From contig NZ_NPJI01000082.1 in NCBI RefSeq assembly GCF_002251435.1, positions 80,636 to 144,635 of the forward strand: a DNA stretch of 64,000 bases, in the 5' to 3' direction. Positions within the stretch are counted from its first letter, which is position 1. Every line of letters starts with the position of its first letter. The position numbers and the translations under genes are program-made. The notes under the pieces were generated by a model that did not search any database, was not told the origin of the DNA, and worked only from the letters and a program-made list of their open reading frames with translations. The stretch is from Prevotella sp. P2-180 (GTDB lineage: Bacteria; Bacteroidota; Bacteroidia; Bacteroidales; Bacteroidaceae). This document shows, piece by piece, positions 1 through 8,295 of this stretch.

Positions 1-1165
1 ACAACTGCGCGTCCTTCTCCGCCAAGAGGCGTTCCTTCTCCTGCGTCTCGTAGATTTTAGCCAGTCGTGCGCCGTCCTCCTCGTTTGTGCGCTTGGCTAT
101 CGAGTCCTTCACGCTGCTTATCACCTCCGCCTTCTCGAAAGCCTCGCGGTAGTTGCCCTGAGCCTTACTTATATATTTCTCATAGTCGAGCACATATTCC
201 ACGAAAAACTCCGAGAGGGTGTCGTTGTTTGCCACTGCGTTTTCCCTTATGCTGGCGGTCATCTCCGCAAGGCGTTTCACGTCGCCCACGTTTAGGTAAT
301 GCTCCGAAACAAGGGCCTCCACGAAACTCGTTCCCGCGAGCTGCGACTTCTGTATCAGTGCGAGATATTTCTCCGACTCCTTTGTGTTGCCCGTCTTGTC
401 GTAGTACTTCATCAGCATTCCGTAGGTGTGGAGCTGGCGGTATTCCACCACCCCGTCCATCACGTCGTCCACCGCCTCCATTTTCTTTGTGATGTTGAGC
501 AGGTCAGGAATCAGCAGTCCCGCCTCGTAGTATCTTTTGGCTGTCATGAGACTTTCCATGTAGTTGCCCACGAAGGAGTAGGCATTGTTAACCTTCCTGA
601 AGTCAACGTCCTGATCCAACGACTTGAGAATTTCGTCCTTTCCCTCAGCAAAGAGTTTGAATCCATTTTCGTCGTCGCCAAGTTTTATGAGACTCAGCGC
701 TAAGGCTTCCGTAGCCGACACCTCATACTCTTTGACATTGTTTTTTTTTGCCAGGTCGTAGGCCTCCTTCGCGTATTTTATGCTTTGGGCGTATTGGCTG
801 TTTTGGTTGGCAATGTCGGCAAGTGTGTTCAAAATAGTGAAATGGCATTTCACGTCTTTCTTTAGCTCAACGGAGTCCTTCAACACCTGTTTGCCATAAT
901 ATTCCGCCATCTTCATATCGGAGAAACCGTTTACATAGATAGCAAAACGCAAGTAATTCAGTTCATACGACAACGCCTCCTTGTTCATCTCCATTGTGTC
1001 GATGATGGCAAGGGCGCGGTCGGGCTCCTGAAGGCTTATTTTGGTGATATACTCTTTCGCGTGTGTGCTGTCAGTACCCTTAGTTTTGCCCGCAGTCCCC
1101 TTGTCGGAACAACCGATGAAAGTCAGTAGCACCAAAAGAGCCAATAGGGTCAGTAGCTTATTCAT
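1..1165 (-). CDS. TPR lipoprotein, probable sensor/regulator, 3' end outside window
   Basis: A minus-strand reading frame runs from an ATG at 1163-1165 to base 1 without a stop, so only the N-terminal ~388 residues are present. The start is a lipoprotein signal: charged MNKLL, a hydrophobic run, then FIGC with the cysteine at about residue 18, so the protein should sit on a membrane outside the cytoplasm. The body is helical, with repeated Y-x-x-A/K tetratricopeptide-like units. The last visible residues (AKIYETQEKERLLAEKDAQL) are the coiled linker that in Bacteroidota TPR sensors precedes a membrane helix and a histidine-kinase or LuxR-type output domain. That output lies beyond the window and is inferred. 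The start is 3 bp from the stop of the flavin reductase, so the two are probably co-transcribed. Confidence 0.7.
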   Translation of the reverse strand, partial: MNKLLTLLALLVLLTFIGCSDKGTAGKTKGTDSTHAKEYITKISLQEPDRALAIIDTMEMNKEALSYELNYLRFAIYVNGFSDMKMAEYYGKQVLKDSVELKKDVKCHFTILNTLADIANQNSQYAQSIKYAKEAYDLAKKNNVKEYEVSATEALALSLIKLGDDENGFKLFAEGKDEILKSLDQDVDFRKVNNAYSFVGNYMESLMTAKRYYEAGLLIPDLLNITKKMEAVDDVMDGVVEYRQLHTYGMLMKYYDKTGNTKESEKYLALIQKSQLAGTSFVEALVSEHYLNVGDVKRLAEMTASIRENAVANNDTLSEFFVEYVLDYEKYISKAQGNYREAFEKAEVISSVKDSIAKRTNEEDGARLAKIYETQEKERLLAEKDAQL

Positions 1166-1168
1166 ATA

Positions 1169-2401
1169 TCATCCTTTTTTCTCTATTTCCTCAATCTCAC
1201 GCTTCAGGCATCGTGGTAGTTCCTCATCCAAGTGTTGGTGACAAGCCATGTCGAGTGTGTACATTCGGGCAATGCAGTAGTTGCTGTGACGGCAGTTGCA
1301 ACGGGCGTTTTCCTCTGCCTTCATTCGGTTAACGAAGCCTGGCTCATTGAGTAGTGCGCGGCCCATCTGTACTGCCTCAAAACCGGCATTGAGCACCTCG
1401 TCTATCTTGTCTCTTGAGACTAATCCTCCCACATACACAAGCGGCATATCGGGCAGAGCCATGCGGAACTTCAGTGCATCGTCGAGAAAATAAGCTTCCT
1501 TGAATGGCACCGAAGGTATCATCATCTTGCCCACTAATCTCACCATATACTTCAACCACCAGCAGTCCATGTAGTGTGTCATGGTGCGTATTGGCATCTC
1601 GCCACGCATCACATACATCGGAGCCTTGCTAACGAAGCCACCGCTCAACACCAGTGCGTGTGCACCATCCTGCTGCAGTCTTTTTGCCACTAAAAGAGCC
1701 TCATCGATATCCATTCCACCCTTGAATCCATCGCGCATATTCATCTTCACTAACACAGCCATGTCGTTCCCTGTTGCCTTCATAACCTCGTCCATACACA
1801 TATCCATGAAGCGCATTCGGTTTTCGAGACATCCTCCAAACTCATCCTTGCGGTGATTAGTGGAAGGAGAAAGAAACTGGCTGATAAGATATCCATGTCC
1901 AGCATGCACCTCAACAGCATCGAAACCAGCCTCTCGAGCCAGACGCACGGCATTGCCATAGTTACGTGCCATCTCCGGCAGTTCGTCGGCACGCAATCCG
2001 CGGACGAAAGTGGGCGAATAGAGGTTAAAACCGCTACAGGCTCCCACGGGCAAACAACCACAGATGCTTTTGTGCGACATATTGCCGCAGTGACCGAGTT
2101 GGATAGATGCGGCTGCACCTTCCTTGTGTACGGCATCGGTTAGTTCCCTGAGGCCTGGGACAATTTCCGGGCGCATCCAAAGCTGACGGTCAAAGGAGAG
2201 TCCGCTCTGGCACACTGCGGCATATGCCACTGTGGTCATTCCTACGCCTCCTTCGGCTACCGAATGATGATAGTCAAGCAACTGTTTGCTCGGAACATTG
2301 CCCGGGCACATGCTCTCAAAGGCTGCAGAGCGAATTGTTCTGTTCCTCAGAGTCAGCGGTCCTATGTTTACTGGTGTGAAGAGTTTTGATACCATAATCA
2401 T
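1169..2401 (-). CDS. NADH:flavin oxidoreductase, old yellow enzyme family
   Basis: This is a 410-residue FMN TIM-barrel ene-reductase. Visible family features are the N-terminal LFTPVNIGPLTLRNRTIRSA strand, the AGFDAVEVHAGHGYLISQFL active-site segment with the His-x-x-His-like substrate pair region, the NHRKDEFGGCLENRMRF motif, and a C-terminal GRALLNEP FMN-phosphate loop. After the barrel comes a cysteine cluster (CNCRHSNYC plus a later C) like the Fe-S motif of 2,4-dienoyl-CoA reductase and BaiCD/BaiH-type enzymes. The FAD/NAD(P) domain of those longer proteins is absent, so electrons must come from elsewhere or directly from NAD(P)H. The adjacent steroid 5-alpha-reductase (9 bp away) suggests an enone or 3-oxo-steroid-like substrate. 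The substrate is inferred. ATG codons at residues 1 and 3 are both possible starts. Confidence 0.88.
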   Translation of the reverse strand: MIMVSKLFTPVNIGPLTLRNRTIRSAAFESMCPGNVPSKQLLDYHHSVAEGGVGMTTVAYAAVCQSGLSFDRQLWMRPEIVPGLRELTDAVHKEGAAASIQLGHCGNMSHKSICGCLPVGACSGFNLYSPTFVRGLRADELPEMARNYGNAVRLAREAGFDAVEVHAGHGYLISQFLSPSTNHRKDEFGGCLENRMRFMDMCMDEVMKATGNDMAVLVKMNMRDGFKGGMDIDEALLVAKRLQQDGAHALVLSGGFVSKAPMYVMRGEMPIRTMTHYMDCWWLKYMVRLVGKMMIPSVPFKEAYFLDDALKFRMALPDMPLVYVGGLVSRDKIDEVLNAGFEAVQMGRALLNEPGFVNRMKAEENARCNCRHSNYCIARMYTLDMACHQHLDEELPRCLKREIEEIEKKG

Positions 2402-2410
2402 CTCTATTTA

Positions 2411-3181
2411 TTAATATATAAATGGAATAATTCTTTTTCTTTTTCCCACGGCATCGCCGAATTCCTTGCGATAGCACTTATGTATGGCAGCTGAACGGGG
2501 AATTAGGTTGGCAGCTGTCCAGATGACGAAAACCCATGCGGCGGGTATGGTGGTGAAGAGAGCGAAACCTATCCATTCTATGAGTTCTCCAAAATAGTTT
2601 GCTGAGGTGACATAGCGGTATAGCCCCTTGGAGGGCAGATAGTGATTGGTGTCGCCAGGCTTTCGCAAATGGCGGATAACATGGTCGGAGTGTAGGTTGA
2701 TGCCCATGCCAAGGAAGAAAGCAGCGATGCCAAATAGTGACAGTGGACGGAGGAAAAATGCCGTTCCCTCGTTGAAACTAGACGGAGGAAAGCTGAAGAG
2801 TCCCTTGCCCAAGAGGATGCCATTCACTACATTAAACGTGACACCCATAAGTATGATGGCAATGGGCATCCGGCTCTTTCCTTTCATCAGCAGGGGGAAG
2901 ACAAACGATCGTTGAAAATAATGCATCTGGAAAAGCAGGAATGCAAAGAAAGCTGGCAAAGCGGTTGTCGCCCCATTGCTTGTCCACATCCATAGCATTA
3001 TTATAAACACAGGTGCTTCCATTAGCACCCATGCCACCTTATTGTCTATCGACCATCCCCATGCCTTGGTTCGAAATATACCATAGCCTGCCTTCACGAA
3101 ATAAAGGCATGCAAATACGAAGACAGCGATGACTGTCATCGTCCAAAGCGTCGCGTTATATATATATAAGGTATGATCCAT
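2411..3181 (-). CDS. 3-oxo-5-alpha-steroid 4-dehydrogenase (SRD5A-like) membrane reductase
   Basis: This is a 256-residue polytopic inner-membrane protein with about six hydrophobic segments. The C-terminal third is strikingly like eukaryotic steroid 5-alpha-reductases: NLHSDHVIRHLRKPGDT, then a YVTSANYFGELIEW block, then a helix and a basic RKRIIPFIY end. In SRD5A enzymes these blocks bind NADPH and the 3-oxo-delta-4 steroid, and the enzyme reduces the C4-C5 double bond. Bacterial relatives in gut Bacteroidota (called 5AR) act on bile-acid or steroid 3-oxo-4-ene intermediates. The length matches the family (250-270 residues). It lies between the helicase (11-bp gap) and the ene-reductase (9-bp gap), in an operon. 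The natural substrate (host steroid, bile acid or a polyprenyl compound) cannot be read from sequence. Confidence 0.85.
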   Translation of the reverse strand: MDHTLYIYNATLWTMTVIAVFVFACLYFVKAGYGIFRTKAWGWSIDNKVAWVLMEAPVFIIMLWMWTSNGATTALPAFFAFLLFQMHYFQRSFVFPLLMKGKSRMPIAIILMGVTFNVVNGILLGKGLFSFPPSSFNEGTAFFLRPLSLFGIAAFFLGMGINLHSDHVIRHLRKPGDTNHYLPSKGLYRYVTSANYFGELIEWIGFALFTTIPAAWVFVIWTAANLIPRSAAIHKCYRKEFGDAVGKRKRIIPFIY

Positions 3182-3192
3182 AACGATTGATA

Positions 3193-5073
3193 TTAATATG
3201 TTTCACTCAAACTGTCAATGTATTCTTTCAGTCGACGATAGAATGGATGCCGGATGAGAGTGGCAGAATCTCCAAGGATGATGAGTTTCATCCTTGCCCT
3301 CGTGATAGCCACGTTCATTCGGCGCAGGTCTCTCAAGAATCCTATCTGTCCTTCCTCGTTGCTGCGCACCATTGATATCACGATGATGTCACGCTCCTGA
3401 CCTTGGAATCCGTCAACGGTATTTACGGATATTATCTTTCTGAAAGGTTTGTAGAAGTCGGTCTTCTTTATCAGATGCCGCAGATATTGTACTTGTGCAC
3501 GGTAAGGTGATATTATTCCCACGTCGATACGCTCGTCAATGATTCGCTGTCTGCCTATGCGCACAAAATATTCAGCAAGCGAAAGTAGTGTAAGCTGAGC
3601 TTCCTCTTTGTTTATACGTCCGAAGTTATCGCCTACGAATTCCTCGTGGTAAGCATTGCCAGACGTGTCTTTCCATTCTATTGCCTTATCAAGATCGAGT
3701 ATACCTCTATACTTCACCATTGGTGCCGCTTCCACTTGTCCATTGTAGAACCAGTCAGAAGAGAAGCGCATTATGTCTTCGTTCATTCGGTATTGCATTT
3801 TCAGCAGTGTTACTGCCTCAGGCTTGCATTCTACTATACGTTGCATAAGCGTCTTGTCGAGTCCGCCTTTCATGGCAGCAATGCTTTTTATTGTAGGCGG
3901 TAGCTGGCAATGATCGCCCGCAAGTATCACCCTTGTGGCACGCCGAATAGGAATCCAGCATGCGGCCTCGAGAGCCTGTGCCGCCTCGTCGATAAAGAGC
4001 GTACCGAATTTCATTCCGTCGAGCAGTCGGTTTGCACTGCCCACAAGAGTGGATGCAATGACCCTCGCCTCTCCGAAGAGTTTGTTTCTTATTCTCAGTT
4101 CGAGTTCTATCTCCCGCTCCTTCAGTCGTTCCATCTTCTGGTGGAAGCTGTTGTCGCCTCGCTTTCGGTTTGCCCGCAACTGGCGTATGGCTTTCCTTAT
4201 AGCCCAAAGCTGTGGATAGTCAGGATGACTCTCAAAGCGTCGTTCGTAGGTAAAGGAAAGCATTTTGTCGTTCACCTTTGTAGGATTGCCTATTCGCAGC
4301 ACATTAATTCCCCTGTCCACTAGTTTTTCTGAAATCCAGTCAACAGCCATATTGCTTTGCGCACAGACAAGAACCTGGTTCTCTCGTCGCAATGTCTCAT
4401 AGATGGCTTCCACGAGCGTAGTGGTCTTTCCTGTTCCAGGCGGTCCGTGCACCACCGCAACATCCTTTGCCCTAAGCACCTCGTTTACTGCCCTTTCCTG
4501 TGACACATTCAGAAACGGGAAGCTTAGCGGGGCAAACGTAAATGTTTCGGCTTTATGGTTGCTATAGAAGAGGTCGCGCAGATAGCCAAGACGGCCTCTG
4601 GCACTGATGGTCCGGTCGAGAGCCTCAAACATAAGGCGATAGGTTGTCTCATCGAAGCCAAGCTGTACGTAGAGCGACGATGCAGTCTGCATTCCTACTG
4701 TGTCGGTGCCGTCAGGCACTACAACCACCATTCTGTCACCATCCACGTAGCTCACTGTACCATTTATCGACTTTGTCCTCTTTTCGTTTTTGTTGCTCGG
4801 CTTTTCAGTAAAGATGATATATACCGGTCGTCCGAACTCGAAATTGTGTTCAATCTCATTGTCTTGTGTTCTCAGTATTTCCACCGAGAGCTGGTTTAAC
4901 GAATTGTAGTAGCTGCGGCCGAATCTTACGTTAAGCCACACATCGCCCCTCTTGGCCAAGCGCTCGAGTCCCTTGGCTTCCATTTGTTTTTTATGTTCCT
5001 CCTTGTCCACGTTATATTCTATTTCAAGGAGTATGCGTTGTTGCTGAAGTGCGAGTATGGGAGATTCTGTCAT
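3193..5073 (-). CDS. Superfamily 1 (UPF1/IGHMBP2-like) DNA/RNA helicase
   Basis: This 626-residue cytoplasmic ATPase resembles the UPF1/IGHMBP2 group of SF1B helicases. An N-terminal beta-rich region (residues ~1-180) precedes the Walker A motif GPPGTGKTT at ~210-218. Motif Ia holds CAQSNMAVD, motif II is FIDEAAQA at ~361-368, motif III is AGDHCQLPPT, and the second RecA domain has QYRMNEDI, VDGFQGQERDII and NVAITRAR (motif VI). All motifs needed for ATP hydrolysis are intact, and the size is normal for Bacteroidota members. The stop of GH31 overlaps the start region (2-bp gap), so translation may be coupled. The biological role of this bacterial group is not well defined; repair or RNA metabolism are both possible. 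Confidence 0.9.
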   Translation of the reverse strand: MTESPILALQQQRILLEIEYNVDKEEHKKQMEAKGLERLAKRGDVWLNVRFGRSYYNSLNQLSVEILRTQDNEIEHNFEFGRPVYIIFTEKPSNKNEKRTKSINGTVSYVDGDRMVVVVPDGTDTVGMQTASSLYVQLGFDETTYRLMFEALDRTISARGRLGYLRDLFYSNHKAETFTFAPLSFPFLNVSQERAVNEVLRAKDVAVVHGPPGTGKTTTLVEAIYETLRRENQVLVCAQSNMAVDWISEKLVDRGINVLRIGNPTKVNDKMLSFTYERRFESHPDYPQLWAIRKAIRQLRANRKRGDNSFHQKMERLKEREIELELRIRNKLFGEARVIASTLVGSANRLLDGMKFGTLFIDEAAQALEAACWIPIRRATRVILAGDHCQLPPTIKSIAAMKGGLDKTLMQRIVECKPEAVTLLKMQYRMNEDIMRFSSDWFYNGQVEAAPMVKYRGILDLDKAIEWKDTSGNAYHEEFVGDNFGRINKEEAQLTLLSLAEYFVRIGRQRIIDERIDVGIISPYRAQVQYLRHLIKKTDFYKPFRKIISVNTVDGFQGQERDIIVISMVRSNEEGQIGFLRDLRRMNVAITRARMKLIILGDSATLIRHPFYRRLKEYIDSLSETY

Positions 5074-5075
5074 TT

Positions 5076-7406
5076 TTAACGATCTGAGATCTTTTCAATA
5101 TTTGCATCGCCAGGGCGATAAACGATTCCGCTACACTTTATGTTGTCAGCCGAGCGGTAATGTTTCATTTCTATTTTGTCCCAACGTATCTGGTCTGTTC
5201 GCTGTGCGAGAGGAGCGTGAGGAATGATGCTTCCATCCCGAACGAGAATGACACAAGGAATCTTTCCTACGCTTATTTCCCTATAACCGCCCTCGTACAC
5301 CTTTCCGCTTTGATAGTCAATCCACTTTCCAGCAGGCAGATAACACATACGCGACTTGCCAGTTTCGAGAAGTGGGGCAACGAGCATTTGTGAACCAAAC
5401 ATGTACTCATCCTCCACGAGCCATGCTCCAGGGTCATCGGGAAACTCCACGAGCAGTGCTCTTACCATTGGCAGTCCTCGCTCAGAGCAGTCTTTAGCCT
5501 GTGCATAAACATAAGGCATGAGTTTGTATTTCATTTCTGCACTCTCACGGAATGCATCGGTAAGTCCCTTGCTAATAAGCCAAGGTTCGGTGGGGGGAGC
5601 ACCATGTGCACGGCTATGGCTTGACAGAAATCCAAATGGCAGCCAGCGCCGGTAGAGATCTTCGGGTGTTTCTGTCACAAATCCACCTATGTCATGACTC
5701 CAGAAGGAGAAACCGCTGAGTCCGAATGAGAGTCCACCACGCAGGTCACCAATGAAGCCAGTGTTGGTCGTGGCAGCATCGCCTCCCCAGTGCAATGGAT
5801 ATCGTTGCGACCCTGCCCAGGCACTTCGTGCCCATATCACTCCCTCGCTGTCGGCTGAGTTTTCTTTTACAGCCTCCCACAGAGCCTTGTTGTATCTCAA
5901 CGGATACAGATTGTGCTCATAGAGTCCACCCTTTCCGCTATGATAGAATCCGTCGAGCGGTGCAGCCTCGCCGAAGTCACACTTTATGGCTCCTACGCCC
6001 TGCCTTACGAGTCCTGCAATCTTTTGCTGATACCAACTGACAGTTTTAGGATTGCTAAGATCAAGCACTGCATCTTCGTATGGAGACGATCCACATGCAT
6101 TTTTCACTGCCATGCCACCATCGAGCAGTTCATCGAAAAATTTGTTTTTGGGAGTGAAATACGGTAATTGCCAGAGACACACATGAAATCCGTCGCTACG
6201 CATCTTCTTCATCATTTCTACAGGATTCTCAAAGCGGTCAGCTGCAAATTGGTAGTCACACTGCCAGTCAACTCCAAACCATCCGGTGTCGAAGTGTATC
6301 ACATCGGCGGGAATCTTATATTTTCTCAGGTTGGCGGCAATGTCGAGTCCTTCCTTCTGTGAGAAATATGTGATGCGGCTCATCCATGTACCAAATGTCC
6401 ATAGCGGCAACATAGGACTCTTTCCCGAAATGTCAGTATACTCGTCGAGAATGTCCTTTGGTTGTCCGAAGAACACGAAGAAATCCATCTTCTCGTCTGC
6501 CATATACAAGCTTTGAGTGCCGATGTAGCTTTTGCCGAAGTCGGCTGTGACAGGTGCGGAAGTGTGCATAAATACTCCATATCCGCGATTGCTGAAATAG
6601 AATGGCACAGGCTTGTACATTCCTGGAGTCTCAGGACCTTGCGGGTCGGTCACGAAGAGTTGCACTTTCTGTCCTACTTTATTAAGTGATGTGAACGACT
6701 CGCCGCAGCCATAGATTCTCTCCTGCGGTGCAAGTGAGAATACCGGGTTAATACTTCTTGAGTTGTCGGACCCTCTTTTTATGAAGTTAAACGGAAGGAT
6801 TTTTACTTGTGTGGAATCGTTGTCAGCAAGTGTTCTTGACTCAGTGAGAACTCGTCCCTTGTTGTCTTTCAAAACGATGCGCCAAGGGTATTTCTGCACC
6901 TCTATGGTTCCGTAAGGCGACGACCATGCAAAGGCCTTTCCCTTGTCGGTCATTTTCCACGACTTGTCATTGTCTTTCGGCACGGAACAAAACATCAGGT
7001 CATCGGCATCGTTGTCTTTTGGTTCTATAGGTGTGGTGAGCATGGTGATGCGCACAGTACGCGGGCTGACAAACCTCAGTTGGAACTTCAGCTCCGGCGC
7101 ATTATCGTAAGCTGTTTCAGGAAAGTCAAGCATGTGTTGCTTCTGTGGCCAGAACCCATTAGTATTAAAGGCCTGTCTTGGTGCGATACGATATCGTTCC
7201 CACTTCACCTTTCCAACGCCCTTTTCAGCGTCGAAGGCCGCAAGGCTATCGGCAAAAAAGTAGGTATTGGCAATATCGCTGAAGTCAGCCGACACATCCT
7301 TTGGTTGATTCATGAGGTAGCTTATTCCCTCATTAGTTTTGATTTGGGCCTGCGTGTTAAGCATAGTCCCGAACAGCAATGCTGCGATGATAGATGTTTT
7401 GGTCAT
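5076..7406 (-). CDS. GH31 alpha-glucosidase/alpha-xylosidase, secreted
   Basis: This 776-residue glycoside hydrolase family 31 enzyme has an N-terminal signal peptide (MTKTSIIAALLFGTMLNTQA), so it should act in the periplasm or on the surface. After the N-terminal beta-sandwich, the (beta/alpha)8 barrel contains HFDTGWFG (~371-378) and the nucleophile motif IKCDFGE with D477. The acid/base segment HWGGDAATT has D543, and SFWSHDIGGF follows at ~568-577. The KxDFGE form of the nucleophile motif is typical of alpha-xylosidases (YicI group), so xyloglucan-like oligosaccharides are a likely but unproven substrate. No SusC/D pair or regulator is nearby, so this is not a classical polysaccharide utilisation locus. 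It lies 34 bp downstream of lgt and 2 bp upstream of the helicase in the same direction. Confidence 0.92.
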   Translation of the reverse strand: MTKTSIIAALLFGTMLNTQAQIKTNEGISYLMNQPKDVSADFSDIANTYFFADSLAAFDAEKGVGKVKWERYRIAPRQAFNTNGFWPQKQHMLDFPETAYDNAPELKFQLRFVSPRTVRITMLTTPIEPKDNDADDLMFCSVPKDNDKSWKMTDKGKAFAWSSPYGTIEVQKYPWRIVLKDNKGRVLTESRTLADNDSTQVKILPFNFIKRGSDNSRSINPVFSLAPQERIYGCGESFTSLNKVGQKVQLFVTDPQGPETPGMYKPVPFYFSNRGYGVFMHTSAPVTADFGKSYIGTQSLYMADEKMDFFVFFGQPKDILDEYTDISGKSPMLPLWTFGTWMSRITYFSQKEGLDIAANLRKYKIPADVIHFDTGWFGVDWQCDYQFAADRFENPVEMMKKMRSDGFHVCLWQLPYFTPKNKFFDELLDGGMAVKNACGSSPYEDAVLDLSNPKTVSWYQQKIAGLVRQGVGAIKCDFGEAAPLDGFYHSGKGGLYEHNLYPLRYNKALWEAVKENSADSEGVIWARSAWAGSQRYPLHWGGDAATTNTGFIGDLRGGLSFGLSGFSFWSHDIGGFVTETPEDLYRRWLPFGFLSSHSRAHGAPPTEPWLISKGLTDAFRESAEMKYKLMPYVYAQAKDCSERGLPMVRALLVEFPDDPGAWLVEDEYMFGSQMLVAPLLETGKSRMCYLPAGKWIDYQSGKVYEGGYREISVGKIPCVILVRDGSIIPHAPLAQRTDQIRWDKIEMKHYRSADNIKCSGIVYRPGDANIEKISDR

Positions 7407-7440
7407 TGTTAATAATATTGTTTCGTTTTATTCAAGTCAT

Positions 7441-8250
7441 TTATCTCTTTTTATATCTTAGCATGCAAGTCACTCCCAGTATCACAAATGGTATGCTCAG
7501 CAATTGTCCCATGTCGAGCGGGAGAGAGGCTTCAAAGGCTTCCTGTATCTCCTTTGTATACTCGATGAAGAATCGGGCGGTGAAAATATATGTAAGACAA
7601 AGTCCGAAATAGAATCCAGTGCCCACACGCCCAGGGTGCTTCTTGTATATGGCAAAACCAATGAAAAGAAGTATGAGATAGGCAATGGCCTCATATAGTT
7701 GCCCTGGATGTCGAGGCAGCATGTCCACACGCTCAAACACAAAAGCCCAAGGCACATCGGTCACCTTTCCTATTATCTCTGAGTTCATCAGGTTTCCAAT
7801 GCGTATGAAGAAGGCTGCAATAGGAGTCGCTATTGCAATGTTGTCAAGCACTGTCCATAGGCTCAGCTTGGTCTTCTTCACATACAGCCACAGGGCTATC
7901 ATCAGTCCGAGTGTTCCTCCATGGCTTGCCAGTCCCTCATATCCGGTGTATTTCCATCCTCCTTCAGGCATGAAATGTATAGGAAGAATCATTTCCACTA
8001 AATGCGGGAATGAGGTAAGATAATAGTCGGGTTGGTAGAAGATGCAGTGGCCGAGTCGTGCTCCTACAAGCACTCCGAAGAAGCAGTAGTAGAACAGGGG
8101 CTCAAAGAGTGAGTCCTTTAAACCCTGATGCTTATATAGCTTCTTCACTATGAGGTAGGCCCCGAGCAGTCCGAGCAACCAGCACAATCCATACCACCTG
8201 AGTCCGAAAATGGTGGTAACACTGGGATTCCAATTAATGTATAGTTCCAT
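7441..8250 (-). CDS. lgt: Prolipoprotein diacylglyceryl transferase
   Basis: The product is an inner-membrane enzyme that transfers diacylglycerol from phosphatidylglycerol to the lipobox cysteine of prolipoproteins, the first step of lipoprotein maturation. It is about 269 residues with seven hydrophobic segments. Family motifs visible are [12 protein letters not shown] near the start, [10 protein letters not shown], the Lgt signature [11 protein letters not shown], and HPGQLYEA, followed by RFFIEYTKE. The longer frame could begin at 8292, but its first 14 codons would translate an octamer repeat. The ATG at 8250 ([11 protein letters not shown]) is the start that fits the family. Many lipoproteins in this window (BtuG-like, phosphoesterase, TPR protein) depend on this enzyme. 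It sits between ychF and GH31 in one minus-strand run. Confidence 0.95.
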   Translation of the reverse strand: MELYINWNPSVTTIFGLRWYGLCWLLGLLGAYLIVKKLYKHQGLKDSLFEPLFYYCFFGVLVGARLGHCIFYQPDYYLTSFPHLVEMILPIHFMPEGGWKYTGYEGLASHGGTLGLMIALWLYVKKTKLSLWTVLDNIAIATPIAAFFIRIGNLMNSEIIGKVTDVPWAFVFERVDMLPRHPGQLYEAIAYLILLFIGFAIYKKHPGRVGTGFYFGLCLTYIFTARFFIEYTKEIQEAFEASLPLDMGQLLSIPFVILGVTCMLRYKKR

Positions 8251-8260
8251 ATTTTCAAAA

Positions 8261-8292
8261 GTTGACAAGTTGACAAGTTGACAAGTTGACAA
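8261..8292 (-). repeat. Four tandem copies of the octamer GTTGACAA upstream of lgt
   Basis: Four exact head-to-tail copies of an 8-bp unit lie between the ychF stop (8296) and the lgt start (8250). On the lgt coding strand the unit reads TTGTCAAC and ends 10 bp before the ATG, overlapping the leader where a ribosome would bind. Related single copies occur before ychF (about 9416-9440) and at about 20942. Confidence 0.95.
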
Positions 8293-8295
8293 ATA

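Noticed and set aside
67..703. Plus-strand frames of 134-141 codons
   Set aside because: They are antisense to the TPR lipoprotein, whose frame continues off the left edge and has a signal peptide and repeats.
5076..7406. Polysaccharide utilisation locus around the GH31 gene
   Set aside because: There is no SusC/SusD pair, no sugar-sensing regulator and no other CAZyme; the neighbours are housekeeping genes.
8261..8292. TTGACA units as sigma-70 -35 boxes
   Set aside because: Promoters in this window use TTTG/TAnnTTTG; no -10-like partner is correctly spaced, and the direction is opposite to lgt.
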